Shown in pieces: positions 8,519 to 18,025 of a DNA stretch of 64,000 nt. Origin of the DNA: Pediococcus stilesii (GTDB lineage Bacteria; Bacillota; Bacilli; Lactobacillales; Lactobacillaceae); assembly GCF_001437075.1 (NCBI RefSeq), contig NZ_JQBX01000006.1, positions 1-64,000 on the forward strand, in the 5' to 3' direction. The notes beneath the pieces were generated by a model that saw nothing but the letters and a program-made list of their open reading frames with translations, searched no databases and was not told the DNA's origin. Within the stretch, counting starts at the first letter, position 1. Every line of letters starts with the position of its first letter. The position numbers were made by a program, and so were the translations under genes.

Positions 8519-8575
8519 AATTTAAAATGACCCTTCGATATTGGATTTCTTAATATCGAAGGGTCATTTTAAATT
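8519..8575. terminator. Strong bidirectional terminator
   Basis: A perfect 24-bp stem, arms 8519-8542 and 8552-8575, with core GACCCTTCGATATT and a 9-base loop; A- and T-runs lie on both sides. It separates the convergent YxeA-like and baeRF genes. Confidence 0.85.
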
Positions 8576-8608
8576 AATGAAGGATTCTTTTATAAAAGGT
8601 TTCTTAAT

Positions 8609-9757
8609 TTAAACTGTATATCTTAATTTAGCGACTACAACTTCGTCGAGTTTATCGGAAGGTAGGATCTTAACGTTTCCACCATTAGTAACGGTTACGT
8701 CTGCTAAATCACTTAATAAATTATTGTGGATAGCTTGTGGTGAAGTTGTATCAATAGTTTCGTTTTGCGTGATACGACCATTGATGCGTTCGCCTTGTCC
8801 CAAATAAACGGTATCAACTTGTCCATGAAGCGCAGCCGTGATAATTTGGTTTAGATCGGTTGAAAGAAGTTTTGCCCCACGAGCCTTGTCAATTTCTTCA
8901 AGGTTTTCTTGGACAAAGCTATCAGTTCGTTCTTGTTTGAATTTTTCGATGCGATCCTTAATTTTTTGATCGTAGTCCAATTCAGTTGGATTAAGATCCA
9001 ATTCGAATTTACTGAAATGGTTCGGTTGTTTATTTACCTCTTTGAAGAGGGTCATGTTTTGAGGTAATCCCATTAGGATCACTGGCTTTTCTAGGTCACC
9101 GCCAAAGTTTTCAACGATATATTTATCTACCACTTGATAGTAACGTTTATGGTCAATTTCTTTTTCGGCAGAGGTATCATTGTGGCCATGGACACTGACT
9201 TTGCCGTTTCCGACTGAGACTGAGTTTGTTTCTCCACCACGGACGTCATCACCAAGGGCTTTTTGCAAGGTTGTTGGAGCGTCTTCTGGCAAATCAAGTT
9301 CTTCCAGGTGACGATCGGAAAAGTCGTAAAGCCGAATTTTGTCATAGCTGATGCCAAGCAGGTAAGAGTCAAAGTTTGATTGATAATCAAGCAAAATTGG
9401 TAAAATAAAGGGAAGGCTGGTTGCCATCGCAATATCTTTTGTGTCAACACTCATTTCACGAGTAAAAATTATTTTACCATTGGTAATAACTCCGAGTGAT
9501 TTAATATCATTGTTTAGGTCCCAAAGTGAGGAACTATCCAAAGTTTCTTCAATGATTTTTCGATAATCTTCGACATTCTCTATGTGCCACGTTGTTTCAA
9601 GAACTTCCAAAGCATGTTTCACCAGGTTCTTTAAGGTGATTGTTGACTTTTCAACGGGCTGGTTTGGTTCGATTCCCATATAGATTGAAACAAAAGGGCC
9701 ATCCTGTGGAGCACGAAGAAATTCGGTCAATGAGACATACTGTTTAGTGTTTTGCAT
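8609..9757 (-). CDS. baeRF-family protein (bacterial archaeo-eukaryotic release factor-like)
   Basis: Cytoplasmic protein of 382 residues. The order of an N-terminal domain starting YVSLTEFLRAPQDGPFVSIYMG, a central segment SVHGHNDTSAEKEIDHKRYYQVVDKYI, and a C-terminal domain ending with DLADVTVTNGGNVKILPSDKL matches the baeRF families. These are relatives of the eRF1/Pelota core thought to act on ribosomes or ribosome-bound products; the actual function is not established. The start at 9757 follows a perfect GAGGAGGTAAT site; an in-frame ATG at 9796 has none. Single-gene unit, convergent with the YxeA-like gene. Confidence 0.7.
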   Translation of the reverse strand: MQNTKQYVSLTEFLRAPQDGPFVSIYMGIEPNQPVEKSTITLKNLVKHALEVLETTWHIENVEDYRKIIEETLDSSSLWDLNNDIKSLGVITNGKIIFTREMSVDTKDIAMATSLPFILPILLDYQSNFDSYLLGISYDKIRLYDFSDRHLEELDLPEDAPTTLQKALGDDVRGGETNSVSVGNGKVSVHGHNDTSAEKEIDHKRYYQVVDKYIVENFGGDLEKPVILMGLPQNMTLFKEVNKQPNHFSKFELDLNPTELDYDQKIKDRIEKFKQERTDSFVQENLEEIDKARGAKLLSTDLNQIITAALHGQVDTVYLGQGERINGRITQNETIDTTSPQAIHNNLLSDLADVTVTNGGNVKILPSDKLDEVVVAKLRYTV

Positions 9758-9930
9758 GATATTACCTCCTCGTATTTTATATCTTAATTCTAACAAAATT
9801 GTGAAAACAGATTCAAAGGATATGCTTATTAAAGTAATAGATTTAAAATTATTAAGCGACTAAATAAGGGTATTTTTTGGCATTTTATGCGATACTTTTA
9901 GTAAGAAAAAAGTGGAAAAGAGGGAAAATT

Positions 9931-11940
9931 ATGGAAGGTGTTTTCGTCGTATTAATAATTCTAATCGGAATTGTTATATCGATATTAGTAAATAATCATT
10001 TTAAACTAATACCTTTACCAATGATTTTTATTGCGGTCGGAATTGGGTTATCGTTTCTACCTCCGTTCAGGAATTTTACGTTTGATCCAAATATGTTTAT
10101 TTTTATGATTATTGCGCCGCTTTTATATAATGAAGCGCAATCGGCGTCGCGATATTGGATTGGTCGGGGAGCAGTTAATATTTTCTCGTTGTCAATTGCG
10201 TTGGTAATTGTAACTGTTATTTTAGTTGGATTTAGCGTGAATACGATATTTCCAATGATTCCTTTAGCTCTCGCGTTTGCAATGGCGTCCGTTGTTACTC
10301 CAACGGATGCATCGGCCGTTAGTGCCTTTGCACATCCGAATCCTAAATATCAAGTACCATTTACAATTCTGCAAAATGAGTCGCTCTTTAATGATGCAGC
10401 CGGCTTCGTAATGTTTGATCTTTCGTTACTGATGTTCGTAAAGGGAAACTTTTCAATTGTCGAAGGGGCCGAATCGTTCCTGCTAGAATTTATTGGTGGA
10501 TTAATACTAGGCGCTATTGTTGGCGCAGTATTTCACGTCTTAAGGTCATTTCTAATATCACTGGATGATGATAGTCCAATTGTAATGCTTGTTTTAGAGC
10601 TGGTAGTGCCATTTTTAGTTTACTTTATTGCCGAGGAGGCCAATTTATCAGGAATTTTGGCAGTTGTGGCCGCTGGTTTGGTGCAGGGAGTTGAAAACGA
10701 TAAGCTACAGTTGACCGCCAGCGAAGTCCAATTGGTTCGTGATAATGTTTGGATTATTTTAGAAGAAGCAATGTCTGGAGCAATTTTTATGCTGTTAGGA
10801 TTAACACTTCCTTCTATAATAGGTAAGATTATTCAGACCAGTTCAGGTTTAATTGTCATTCTGGTATCGGTTGCTGCCTTTATTTATATATTTAAGCTGC
10901 TTATCCGAGTTTTATGGACTAGATATTTAGTTTGGATGCATTTGGATAGTGGAAATCGGTGGAAAGATAGTTTACTAATGGGGGTTAGTGGCGCAAGTGG
11001 AACGATTTCGTTATCATTGGCGTTCTTATTCCCAGAATCAGTTAATCAAAATGCGTTAACTAATCGCGATACGTTAATTTTTATTGTGGCAGTGATTATC
11101 TTAATTAGTTTGACCGTCGCAGCAATTATGGTTCCCAAAATGACAAAAAATGAGACAAAACGAAAAGATAAATCTTTTGCGCAATGGAATCGAGAAATGA
11201 TCATGGTAACAATGAATGAACTTCGCAAGCAACCAGAGAATCATACTGAAGCACAAATTGTTGTAGATGTTTTAAGCCAACAATTACATCAGCATGCGGT
11301 TACTAACATACGTAAGTTGAAGTCACTATATAAGGCTGCCCACGCGACCGAGGTTGACGCAATCACAAAATTACACGAAGAAAATAAGATTACGGATGAT
11401 GAATTTAAGTATTATCAAGAATTTCTTTCATTGAGTTTGTTTACAGTTAGTAATAATATTTTTAAAAATATAATGCTTAGAATTCGATTTGGTATTCACA
11501 TCGGAAGGCTTAATCGTGATATTAAATCTGTTCAGGATATGATGTTAACGTCACCACTAATTGCGGAACAGTACTATTGGAAGAAAGAGTTTGAACTGCA
11601 TGGCGAAGATCTTGCTCCGATTGAGGAAATTGGATTTAATGCGGTAATGAAACAATTGCGCCAAAACCGACGAGACGCTGCCACAACCACGCGTGAATTA
11701 CACCAAGTACAAAAGTATTATCGCGAACGACACCGTCGAATTGGAATGAAATCTCCAGATCCGATTATTTTATATGAAACGTTCCTAAGCGCTTTTCATC
11801 AAGAATTTTTATTTTTGCAAGATCAACTAACTAATAAGCAATTAACGGTGGAAACGGCTAGTCAATTACAAAAGCAAATAATTTACGATGAACTTGCCTA
11901 TATTAAAAATAGCGCCTCATATACGGCGACCTATCGTTAG
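9931..11940 (+). CDS. Na+(K+)/H+ antiporter, CPA1/NhaP type with long cytoplasmic tail
   Basis: Membrane antiporter of 669 residues for cation and pH homeostasis. About the first 410 residues hold some 12 hydrophobic segments with the CPA1 signatures MASVVTPTDASAVSAF and NESLFNDAAGFVMFDL, the latter containing the ion-binding ND pair. The last 260 or so residues are hydrophilic and helix-rich, a cytoplasmic regulatory tail. ATG 9931 is chosen because AGAGGGAAA lies in front of it; the in-frame upstream ATG at 9877 lacks a site. The GNAT gene follows after 12 bp and is probably cotranscribed. Ion selectivity cannot be read from the sequence. Confidence 0.88.
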   Translation: MEGVFVVLIILIGIVISILVNNHFKLIPLPMIFIAVGIGLSFLPPFRNFTFDPNMFIFMIIAPLLYNEAQSASRYWIGRGAVNIFSLSIALVIVTVILVGFSVNTIFPMIPLALAFAMASVVTPTDASAVSAFAHPNPKYQVPFTILQNESLFNDAAGFVMFDLSLLMFVKGNFSIVEGAESFLLEFIGGLILGAIVGAVFHVLRSFLISLDDDSPIVMLVLELVVPFLVYFIAEEANLSGILAVVAAGLVQGVENDKLQLTASEVQLVRDNVWIILEEAMSGAIFMLLGLTLPSIIGKIIQTSSGLIVILVSVAAFIYIFKLLIRVLWTRYLVWMHLDSGNRWKDSLLMGVSGASGTISLSLAFLFPESVNQNALTNRDTLIFIVAVIILISLTVAAIMVPKMTKNETKRKDKSFAQWNREMIMVTMNELRKQPENHTEAQIVVDVLSQQLHQHAVTNIRKLKSLYKAAHATEVDAITKLHEENKITDDEFKYYQEFLSLSLFTVSNNIFKNIMLRIRFGIHIGRLNRDIKSVQDMMLTSPLIAEQYYWKKEFELHGEDLAPIEEIGFNAVMKQLRQNRRDAATTTRELHQVQKYYRERHRRIGMKSPDPIILYETFLSAFHQEFLFLQDQLTNKQLTVETASQLQKQIIYDELAYIKNSASYTATYR

Positions 11941-11952
11941 GAGGAAAAAGTA

Positions 11953-12462
11953 GTGGATATTGAATTTAAAATTGCAGAAATTGATGATTTGGCTGAGATT
12001 GTTCGCATTTATAATGAAACAATTAAGGGAAGAATGGCAACGGCTGATCTAAAAACAGTTACGGTTGAAGAGCGCAAGCCGTGGTTTGAAGAGCATCAAA
12101 CGGGGCGACGTCCGCTTTGGGTGGTCAAGTCGATTGAGAAGCCACGCACGGTCGGCTGGGTTAGCTTTGGTGATTTTTATGGTAGAGATGCTTACGAACA
12201 TACGGCTGAAATTAGTGTTTATGTTGACAATGCCTTTCGAGGGCAGCATTTAGGGAGATCAGCGTTAAGATTTGCTGAGTCGAAAGCGGCAGAACTTAAA
12301 ATTACAAACATTTTAGCTTTTATTTTTTCGCACAATACCCCAAGCATTGGTTTATTCGGTTCCGAAGGGTATGAGGAGTGGGGGCAACTCCCTAAAGTTG
12401 CCGAGATGGACCACAAATTGTATGATCTCACAATTATGGGGAAAAGACTAAGTGAGGAGTAG
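11953..12462 (+). CDS. GNAT N-acetyltransferase, phosphinothricin-acetyltransferase-like
   Basis: A 169-residue acetyl-CoA-dependent acetyltransferase. The N-terminal DLAEIVRIYNETI, central HTAEISVYVDNAFRGQHLGRSAL (acetyl-CoA binding loop) and NTPSIGLFGSEGYEEWGQL match the PAT/bar-like GNAT group. Members acetylate small amines such as amino-acid analogues; the substrate here is unknown. The start is GTG 11953, set by AGGAGG at 11939-11944, which overlaps the stop region of the antiporter gene. Probably one operon with it, closed by the terminator at 12523-12557. Confidence 0.82.
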   Translation: MDIEFKIAEIDDLAEIVRIYNETIKGRMATADLKTVTVEERKPWFEEHQTGRRPLWVVKSIEKPRTVGWVSFGDFYGRDAYEHTAEISVYVDNAFRGQHLGRSALRFAESKAAELKITNILAFIFSHNTPSIGLFGSEGYEEWGQLPKVAEMDHKLYDLTIMGKRLSEE

Positions 12463-12522
12463 CAAGCTAGAATACGACAAAAATTTAATTCTAAAAAACA
12501 AATTATGGGTCATAATTGACAT

Positions 12523-12557
12523 GAAGAGGATGGACTTTTTAGTTCATTCTCTTCTTT
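12523..12557 (+). terminator. Terminator after the GNAT gene
   Basis: GAAGAGGATGGAC (12523-12535) pairs imperfectly with GTTCATTCTCTTC (12542-12554), followed by a short T-rich tail. The rest of the 12463-12825 interval carries no gene that I can support. Confidence 0.6.
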
Positions 12558-12678
12558 ATAGGGTTTTATTTTCAGCAAAATTGCTTAAAATAACGTTTTT
12601 TTTCAGAAAAATATTTCAATTTCAAATTATATTTTAAATTGTAAAATCCCATAATAGCAGCGATAAAGAGCAGGTTTA

Positions 12679-12758
12679 TTACAAAATGTTACAGAGTCTT
12701 ACAAAATATCCCAAAATTCCAGATAATGCAAAATATATCTGTAATAAACATCCTGTAA
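12679..12758 (+). promoter_or_regulatory. Helically phased TTACA/TGTAA repeats upstream of the LysM gene
   Basis: TTACA occurs at 12679, 12689 and 12699, exactly 10 bp apart, as part of a decaying 10-mer array (TTACAAAATG, TTACAGAGTC, TTACAAAATA, TCCCAAAATT). Two reverse-orientation copies, TGTAA, lie at 12740 and 12754. Phased repeats of this type are typical binding sites for OmpR-family response regulators. WalR and PhoP boxes use TGTWA or TTACA half-sites, though with 11-bp phasing. The regulator is an inference. Confidence 0.45.
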
Positions 12759-12825
12759 AGTTATTAACTGTTGAAACGAAGGAAACACGTATATGTTTTT
12801 TAAAATAAAGGAGATATTTATCTAT

Positions 12826-13503
12826 ATGTCAATCAAGAGTAAATTTTCAAAACTTTCTATCGCATTGCTTTCAAGCGCAGCAATCGGTGCAGCAATGATC
12901 ACAACAAGCGGTAGCGCAAATGCCGACGAAATTTACACAGTTAAAGCTGGTGACACTCTTTCAGAAATTAGTTACGCATTTAACCTAAATGGTGACTATG
13001 ATTCAATCGCTAAAGCAAACAACATTAAAGATGTTAACGTAATTACTGTAGGTCAAAAGTTAGTTATTACAAATAGTGGTAACATCAAGAAGGCTACAAA
13101 ATCTGACGTTAAAGCACTTCCAGAAGTAGCTAAGAACTCAACAGCTGCAGAAGCTGCTAATACTGGTGTAGCAACAAGTTCAGCTGCAACAAACACAAAT
13201 ACAAATACACAAGCAACAACAAAGAACACTGCTTCAACAACATCATCAAGCAGTAACGTATCAGCTTCAGGTGCTGCTCAAGCAATGGAACAACGTACTG
13301 GTGTTTCTGCTGCTACATGGCAAGCAATCATCAACCGCGAATCTGGTGGTAACGCTAACGCAACCAATGCTTCATCAGGTGCTTACGGATTATTCCAATT
13401 ATTAGGTCATGGTGAACACCAAGGTATGTCAGTTTCTGAACAAGTTGACATGGCTGCTAACCTATACCACGCTGCTGGTGGTATGAGTCCTTGGGCTCTA
13501 TAA
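12826..13503 (+). CDS. LysM-domain cell-wall hydrolase, lytic transglycosylase/APF-like
   Basis: Secreted protein of 225 residues. It has a signal peptide 1-33 (cleavage near SANA/DE), one LysM peptidoglycan-binding domain at 37-81 ([16 protein letters not shown] to VGQKLVI), and a Ser/Thr/Ala/Asn-rich linker about 85-155. The C-terminal domain has [26 protein letters not shown], the catalytic-Glu region of transglycosylase and aggregation-promoting-factor proteins. Expected to act on the cell wall outside the membrane. ATG 12826 gives a proper signal peptide; AAAGGAG lies 12 bp upstream. Codon use is more optimised than in neighbours, which suggests high expression. Single-gene unit with a repeat-rich promoter region. 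Confidence 0.85.
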   Translation: MSIKSKFSKLSIALLSSAAIGAAMITTSGSANADEIYTVKAGDTLSEISYAFNLNGDYDSIAKANNIKDVNVITVGQKLVITNSGNIKKATKSDVKALPEVAKNSTAAEAANTGVATSSAATNTNTNTQATTKNTASTTSSSSNVSASGAAQAMEQRTGVSAATWQAIINRESGGNANATNASSGAYGLFQLLGHGEHQGMSVSEQVDMAANLYHAAGGMSPWAL

Positions 13504-13514
13504 GAAGTTAAATG

Positions 13515-13547
13515 AAAAGATGAACTTTTATTAGTTCATCTTTTTTT
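13515..13547 (+). terminator. Terminator after the LysM gene
   Basis: AAAAGATGAAC (13515-13525) pairs with GTTCATCTTTT (13534-13544), continuing into a T-run. Confidence 0.8.
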
Positions 13548-13686
13548 GCGTTTAATATAGTTTAGTATAAGGGGCCAAGACGTGGGTAATTTTGTCATTG
13601 GACTCTTTTTTTTGATATTATATTCATAATTTATTCGATTAAAAAGTTTATACTTGATGGAGTAAAAAGAAACTGGAGGAGTTTTA

Positions 13687-14409
13687 ATGCGTATATTAAT
13701 GATTGAAGATAATAAATCCGTTTCAGATATGATGGGGATGTTTTTTAAAAAAGAAAAATGGAACGTTACATTTGCTTATGACGGATTAAAGGCGGTTGAA
13801 ATATTCAAAACCGACCCCGGACAATGGGATATTGTTTTATTAGATTTAAACTTACCGGGAAAAGATGGAATGGAAGTTGCGGCCGAACTAAGAAGAATGT
13901 CGCAGTCAATTCCGCTAATTATGCTAACGGCAAGGGATTCTGAGAGCGACCAAGTCTTAGGGCTTGAAATGGGCGCAGATGAGTACATTACCAAGCCGTT
14001 TAGTCCAATTACATTAATCGCTCGGATTAAGGCCTTACATCGCCGAGTAGCGATGAATAAGGAAGAGGCTGAAAAGGGTGGCCAAGACGAAAAGTTTGAT
14101 GTTCGAACGACACATCTTAAAATTAGTACGACAACTCGAGAAGTATATTTGGATAATAATCTTATTTCTGACCTTACGCCAAAGGAATTTGATTTGCTGA
14201 AAACTTTAGCTCAAAAGCCAATGCAAGTATTTTCACGAGAACAACTATTACAGATGGTGTGGGATTACGAGTATTATGGTGATGAACGGACCGTAGATGC
14301 TCATATTAAAAAATTACGTCAAAAATTAGAAGCCGTAGGACCACAGGTTGTCCAAACGGTTTGGGGCGTTGGATATAAATTTGATGATAGTAAAATTGAT
14401 GAGGATTAA
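13687..14409 (+). CDS. OmpR/PhoB-family response regulator
   Basis: DNA-binding response regulator of 240 residues. The receiver domain (1-120) has the acidic pair E7-D8, phospho-acceptor D53 in VLLDLNLPG, and the switch Lys in YITKPFSP. The winged-helix domain (about 130-235) contains DLTPKEFDLLKTLAQ and DERTVDAHIKKLRQKL. The start follows CTGGAGGAG. It is 3 bp upstream of the kinase gene, so the pair forms one operon. Its targets are not shown by the sequence; the phased repeats before the neighbouring LysM gene would be a natural candidate. Confidence 0.93.
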   Translation: MRILMIEDNKSVSDMMGMFFKKEKWNVTFAYDGLKAVEIFKTDPGQWDIVLLDLNLPGKDGMEVAAELRRMSQSIPLIMLTARDSESDQVLGLEMGADEYITKPFSPITLIARIKALHRRVAMNKEEAEKGGQDEKFDVRTTHLKISTTTREVYLDNNLISDLTPKEFDLLKTLAQKPMQVFSREQLLQMVWDYEYYGDERTVDAHIKKLRQKLEAVGPQVVQTVWGVGYKFDDSKIDED

Positions 14410-14412
14410 AGC

Positions 14413-15861
14413 ATGAAGTTATTTTTTCAACAAATGATGGCATTTTTGATCGTAACTTTATCAACACTTTTAATCATTGGTTTAGTGTTTATTCAATTTA
14501 CAACAGATTCTGTTTATCGTAATAAGTGGCATTCTTTGCAGGAATATGCCGATAGTATTTTTCAACAATCGGTCGTATTAGAAAACGAGTCGGCCGATGT
14601 CAAGGAAGTTCAAGTTAATCAATTGCAGGGAATTGAAAAGTTGCTCGAAAATCAGCATATTCACTTTACTATCTATACGATGGACGGCAATACAGTGAGT
14701 TACCCGACTAGAAATACTTCTCCGAAAATTAGCAAGAAGCAATGGGAAAGCTTGCAAAAGGGAGAGACTCTGAAGTTACGATCGAATGTTACCTTACAAG
14801 ATAACAAGCGAAGCATAACGATGACTGAAATGTATAAGCCTTATTTTAACCGCGAGGGGGAACTGGTTTGTGTAGTTTCCGTGGGATCACCGTTATCAAA
14901 TGTTCAAGCTGATATTCAAAAAGTGCAGAAAAATCTGTTGATGACTTTTGGTTTTGCAATTTTTGTGGCAATCATCGCTTCATATTTCTTATCAAGATAC
15001 TTAGTTCAACGAATTCAGAAGATTCGAGAAGCAGCACATAAAGTTACAGAAGGAGACTTTAACGTCAAACTTGCCCCAGGACGTAATGACGAAATTGGTG
15101 AGCTAAGTGCGGATTTCAATATCATGACGGCTTCATTGAAAGAGTCCAACGATGAAATCAAACGTCAAGAGGAACGACGAAGAGCGTTTATGGCCGATGC
15201 CGCGCACGAAATGCGAACACCCCTAACAACTATTAATGGAATTCTAGAAGGTTTGGAATACGATGCGATTCCAGAAGAGGACAAGGAAGAAAGCGTTCAT
15301 TTAATGCAACGCGAAACAAAACGACTAATTCGACTGGTTAATGATAACCTTGACTTCGAACGGATTCGGACAAATAAAATCAGTTTAAATCGTCATCAGA
15401 TTAACTTGAAGCAGGTCGCCCAAAGAATTGCAAAGCAACTTGGGAAAAAAGCCCGTTTGGAAAATGATGTGATCAAGGTTGATATGGGAAATGATGTAAT
15501 GATATATGCAGATACTGATCGATTAGTTCAAATTTTGTTTAATATAATTCAAAATGGAATTCAGTTCACTCAGAATGGGCACATTGTCATTCGCGGACAA
15601 AACGTTAGTGATGGGACCGATATCCAAATTAGTGACGATGGAATCGGAATGACGGCAGATCAAGTTAAGAATATCTGGGAACGGTATTATAAGGCTGATT
15701 CTTCCCGAATTCAAACTAAGGGTGAATCTGGGTTAGGGATGTCCATCGTTCACGAGCTCGTCCAGGTCCATGGTGGAAAAATTGATGTTGTTAGTAGTCC
15801 TGAAAAAGGTACAACGTTTAAATTGCATTTTCCTAAGCAAACAAAAAAACTTGACGGTTAA
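14413..15861 (+). CDS. Two-component sensor histidine kinase
   Basis: Membrane sensor of 482 residues, partner of the regulator before it. A first transmembrane segment (about 8-30), an extracytoplasmic sensor of some 140 residues and a second segment (about 175-198) are followed by a HAMP domain. Then come the HisKA dimerisation domain with phospho-acceptor H265 in DAAHEMRTPLT, and the ATPase domain with NIIQNGIQFT (N box), DDGIGM (G1) and GLGMSIV (G2). Signal unknown; the extracytoplasmic domain suggests an envelope or external stimulus. The 3' end lies in a shared terminator with fba. Confidence 0.93.
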   Translation: MKLFFQQMMAFLIVTLSTLLIIGLVFIQFTTDSVYRNKWHSLQEYADSIFQQSVVLENESADVKEVQVNQLQGIEKLLENQHIHFTIYTMDGNTVSYPTRNTSPKISKKQWESLQKGETLKLRSNVTLQDNKRSITMTEMYKPYFNREGELVCVVSVGSPLSNVQADIQKVQKNLLMTFGFAIFVAIIASYFLSRYLVQRIQKIREAAHKVTEGDFNVKLAPGRNDEIGELSADFNIMTASLKESNDEIKRQEERRRAFMADAAHEMRTPLTTINGILEGLEYDAIPEEDKEESVHLMQRETKRLIRLVNDNLDFERIRTNKISLNRHQINLKQVAQRIAKQLGKKARLENDVIKVDMGNDVMIYADTDRLVQILFNIIQNGIQFTQNGHIVIRGQNVSDGTDIQISDDGIGMTADQVKNIWERYYKADSSRIQTKGESGLGMSIVHELVQVHGGKIDVVSSPEKGTTFKLHFPKQTKKLDG

Positions 15862-15877
15862 ACCGCCAAGTTTTTTT
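15843..15877. terminator. Bidirectional terminator between sensor kinase and fba
   Basis: An A-run plus ACTTG and CGGTT pairs with AACCG and CAAGT plus a T-run, with one A/C mismatch. The hairpin overlaps the kinase stop codon. Confidence 0.75.
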
Positions 15878-15890
15878 ATTTTGATTCATA

Positions 15891-16754
15891 TTACCACATT
15901 GATGGTGTGTTGAACCATTCGATACGTTCTTTAACAGTGTTCTTGATAGCTTCTGTACCTGAAGCAAGAACTTTACGAGGGTCAAATCCCTTAGTTTTTT
16001 TGTCGTTGTCTGCTTCGTAATATTTACGAACAGCGTCTGACCAAGCAATTTGTTGTTCTGTGTTAACGTTAACTTTAGAAATACCCATTGAAATTGCTTT
16101 AACAATTTGTTCCTTAGGAATTCCTGATCCACCATGAAGTACAAGAGGTGTCTTGATAACGTCAGCAAGTTCTTGTAAACGGTCGAAGTTTAAACCTGTC
16201 CAGTTTTCAGGGTAAACACCATGGATGTTACCAATACCAACAGCAAGGTAGTCAACACCTGTAGCTGCAAGTGTTTTAGCTTCTTCAACATCAGCTAATT
16301 CACCAGCACCAACGATGCCGTCTTCTTCACCACCAATTGAGCCAACTTCAGCTTCAACTGATACGCCTTGAGCATGTGCCAAAGCAACAATTTCTTTTGT
16401 CTTAACAAGGTTGTCTTCAAAATCAAGGTCATGACCATCAAACATAACTGAACTGTATCCAGCAGCGATAGCTTCCTTAGCAGCTTCGTAGTTACCATGG
16501 TCTAAATGCATGATAACTGGAACTGTGATACCCATTGATTCAACTTGTTTTTCAACCATGTTCTTAACAGCTTTGTAACCACCCATGTACTTAGCAGCAC
16601 CCATTGATGATTGAATCAAAATTGGTGTGTGTGTTTCTTGACCTGCGGCTAAGATTGCACGAGTCCATTCAAGGTTGTTTGTGTTGAAAGCACCTACAGC
16701 GTAATGGCCCTTACGAGCAGCTGCAAATGTATCTGTACCATTAATAAATGACAT
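15891..16754 (-). CDS. fba: Fructose-bisphosphate aldolase, class II
   Basis: Zn-dependent glycolytic aldolase that splits fructose 1,6-bisphosphate into dihydroxyacetone phosphate and glyceraldehyde 3-phosphate. The 287 residues, a normal length, include the metal ligand region IMHLDHGNYE, the HGVYPENWTGLNFDRL block, and the phosphate-binding loop LVLHGGSGIP with NVNTEQQIAW. The start at 16754 (MSFINGTDTF) follows GGGAGGA. Codon use is strongly optimised, as for a highly expressed enzyme. Monocistronic, convergent with the two-component operon. Confidence 0.97.
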   Translation of the reverse strand: MSFINGTDTFAAARKGHYAVGAFNTNNLEWTRAILAAGQETHTPILIQSSMGAAKYMGGYKAVKNMVEKQVESMGITVPVIMHLDHGNYEAAKEAIAAGYSSVMFDGHDLDFEDNLVKTKEIVALAHAQGVSVEAEVGSIGGEEDGIVGAGELADVEEAKTLAATGVDYLAVGIGNIHGVYPENWTGLNFDRLQELADVIKTPLVLHGGSGIPKEQIVKAISMGISKVNVNTEQQIAWSDAVRKYYEADNDKKTKGFDPRKVLASGTEAIKNTVKERIEWFNTPSMW

Positions 16755-17005
16755 AAAACTGGTTCCTCCCAATATTGTTTATACAAAACAAAGAGCTTTT
16801 TCTCTTCGCAACACATATATTCTATCACAAAATAAAACTTTTTAATACGAGTTTTCAGAAACATCTTGACAAAGAAATAAATACCGAAAAAAATGGTGTG
16901 GTCCAATTTTTTATTTATAATAATGAAAGCGCTACATAACAACGTTTTCACGTTTTCTTTATCCATGAAACTAAATGTATACCACTTTAATTTAGAAAAT
17001 AAAAG

Positions 17006-17034
17006 TTGGAATTCGCTTTCATAACTGGTAAAAT
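17006..17034 (+). promoter_or_regulatory. Promoter with cre-like box before the sugar porter
   Basis: TTGGAA (17006-17011), 17 bp, TAAAAT (17029-17034). The reverse strand of 17008-17021 reads TGAAAGCGAATTCC, matching the cre consensus except for the last base and covering the -35 box, so catabolite repression is expected. A second, weaker element, TGAAAGCGCTACA, lies at about 16923-16935. Confidence 0.65.
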
Positions 17035-17090
17035 GATACTTTGTCTAATGAGAGAGACAGATATTTCTAATTGATACAGGAGAATTGAAT

Positions 17091-17960
17091 ATGAGTATTT
17101 TAATCGCTTTAGTTCCCGCAATTATGTGGGGAAGTATTGGGTTGGTGAGCGGACGTTTAGGCGGAAGCGCGTCACAACAAACGCTCGGAATGACAATGGG
17201 TGCCGTCGTTTTTGCACTGATAACGTTGGTGCTCTACCAACCTGTTTTAAATGGTAAGATTTGGATTGCGGGATTAATTTCAGGATTATTTTGGGCAGTT
17301 GGACAATTTAATCAGTTTAGTTCCATGAAACATATTGGTGTTTCAAAAACGGTTCCAATTTCTACGGGACTACAATTAGCCGGAAATGCCTTGGCTGGTG
17401 TATTAATCTGGCATGAATGGACTTCTGGCAATATGATCATGGTCGGAACACTTGCTGTAATTACTTTAATTGTCGGAGCGGCGTTCACATCATTGAAAGA
17501 TAAGAGCGACAAAACCGTTGAAAAAGACGATGAAAATATGTCTGCCGGGATTCGTTCATTAATTATTTCAACAATTGGATATATTGGTTATACGGTGGTC
17601 GTTCGGTTTGCCGATGTTGATGCAAAGGCGATTATTTTTCCTCAAGCCATTGGAATGCTAATTGGTGCGTTAATTTTCGTATTGATTGCAAAAGAGCAAA
17701 AGGAAATTGCTAAGAAACCAACATTTCTTAACATTATTACTGGACTAATTTGGGGAACTGGTAATATCTTCATGTTCCTTGCAATCCCATCAGTTGGACT
17801 TGCAATTAGTTACTCACTTGCTCAGGCCGGAATCGTTATTTCAACGTTTGGCTCAATTTGGTTACTCGGAGAACGGAAGACTCATCGCGAAATGCAATAC
17901 GTGGTGATTGGTTCAATTTTAATTATCGTTGGTTCAACACTGTTAGCTACATTAAAGTAA
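17091..17960 (+). CDS. GRP-type sugar porter (GlcU/RbsU-like)
   Basis: Membrane carrier of 289 residues with about ten hydrophobic segments, built from two drug/metabolite-transporter-like halves. The start ILIALVPAIMWGSIGLVSG, the block GLFWAVGQFNQFSSMKHIGVSKTVPISTGLQL and the end GERKTHREMQYVVIGSILII are typical of the glucose/ribose porter family. It imports a sugar by proton symport, probably glucose or ribose; the substrate cannot be decided here. ATG 17091 is preferred over TTG 17085 because of the spacing from CAGGAGAA. Confidence 0.85.
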   Translation: MSILIALVPAIMWGSIGLVSGRLGGSASQQTLGMTMGAVVFALITLVLYQPVLNGKIWIAGLISGLFWAVGQFNQFSSMKHIGVSKTVPISTGLQLAGNALAGVLIWHEWTSGNMIMVGTLAVITLIVGAAFTSLKDKSDKTVEKDDENMSAGIRSLIISTIGYIGYTVVVRFADVDAKAIIFPQAIGMLIGALIFVLIAKEQKEIAKKPTFLNIITGLIWGTGNIFMFLAIPSVGLAISYSLAQAGIVISTFGSIWLLGERKTHREMQYVVIGSILIIVGSTLLATLK

Positions 17961-18025
17961 ACGCCGTGTTTTCCAAATTTCTGAGAAGCGAGATACTCTT
18001 CGAAAGTTTGTATAAATAATTACAC

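Noticed and set aside
12452-12637. 61-residue plus-strand open frame after the GNAT gene
   Set aside because: It overlaps the GNAT end and runs through a terminator hairpin; composition is not protein-like.
13195-13260. Thr/Asn/Ser codon run in the LysM gene as a tandem DNA repeat
   Set aside because: It is a low-complexity linker with mixed codons, normal for secreted LysM proteins, not a structured repeat array.
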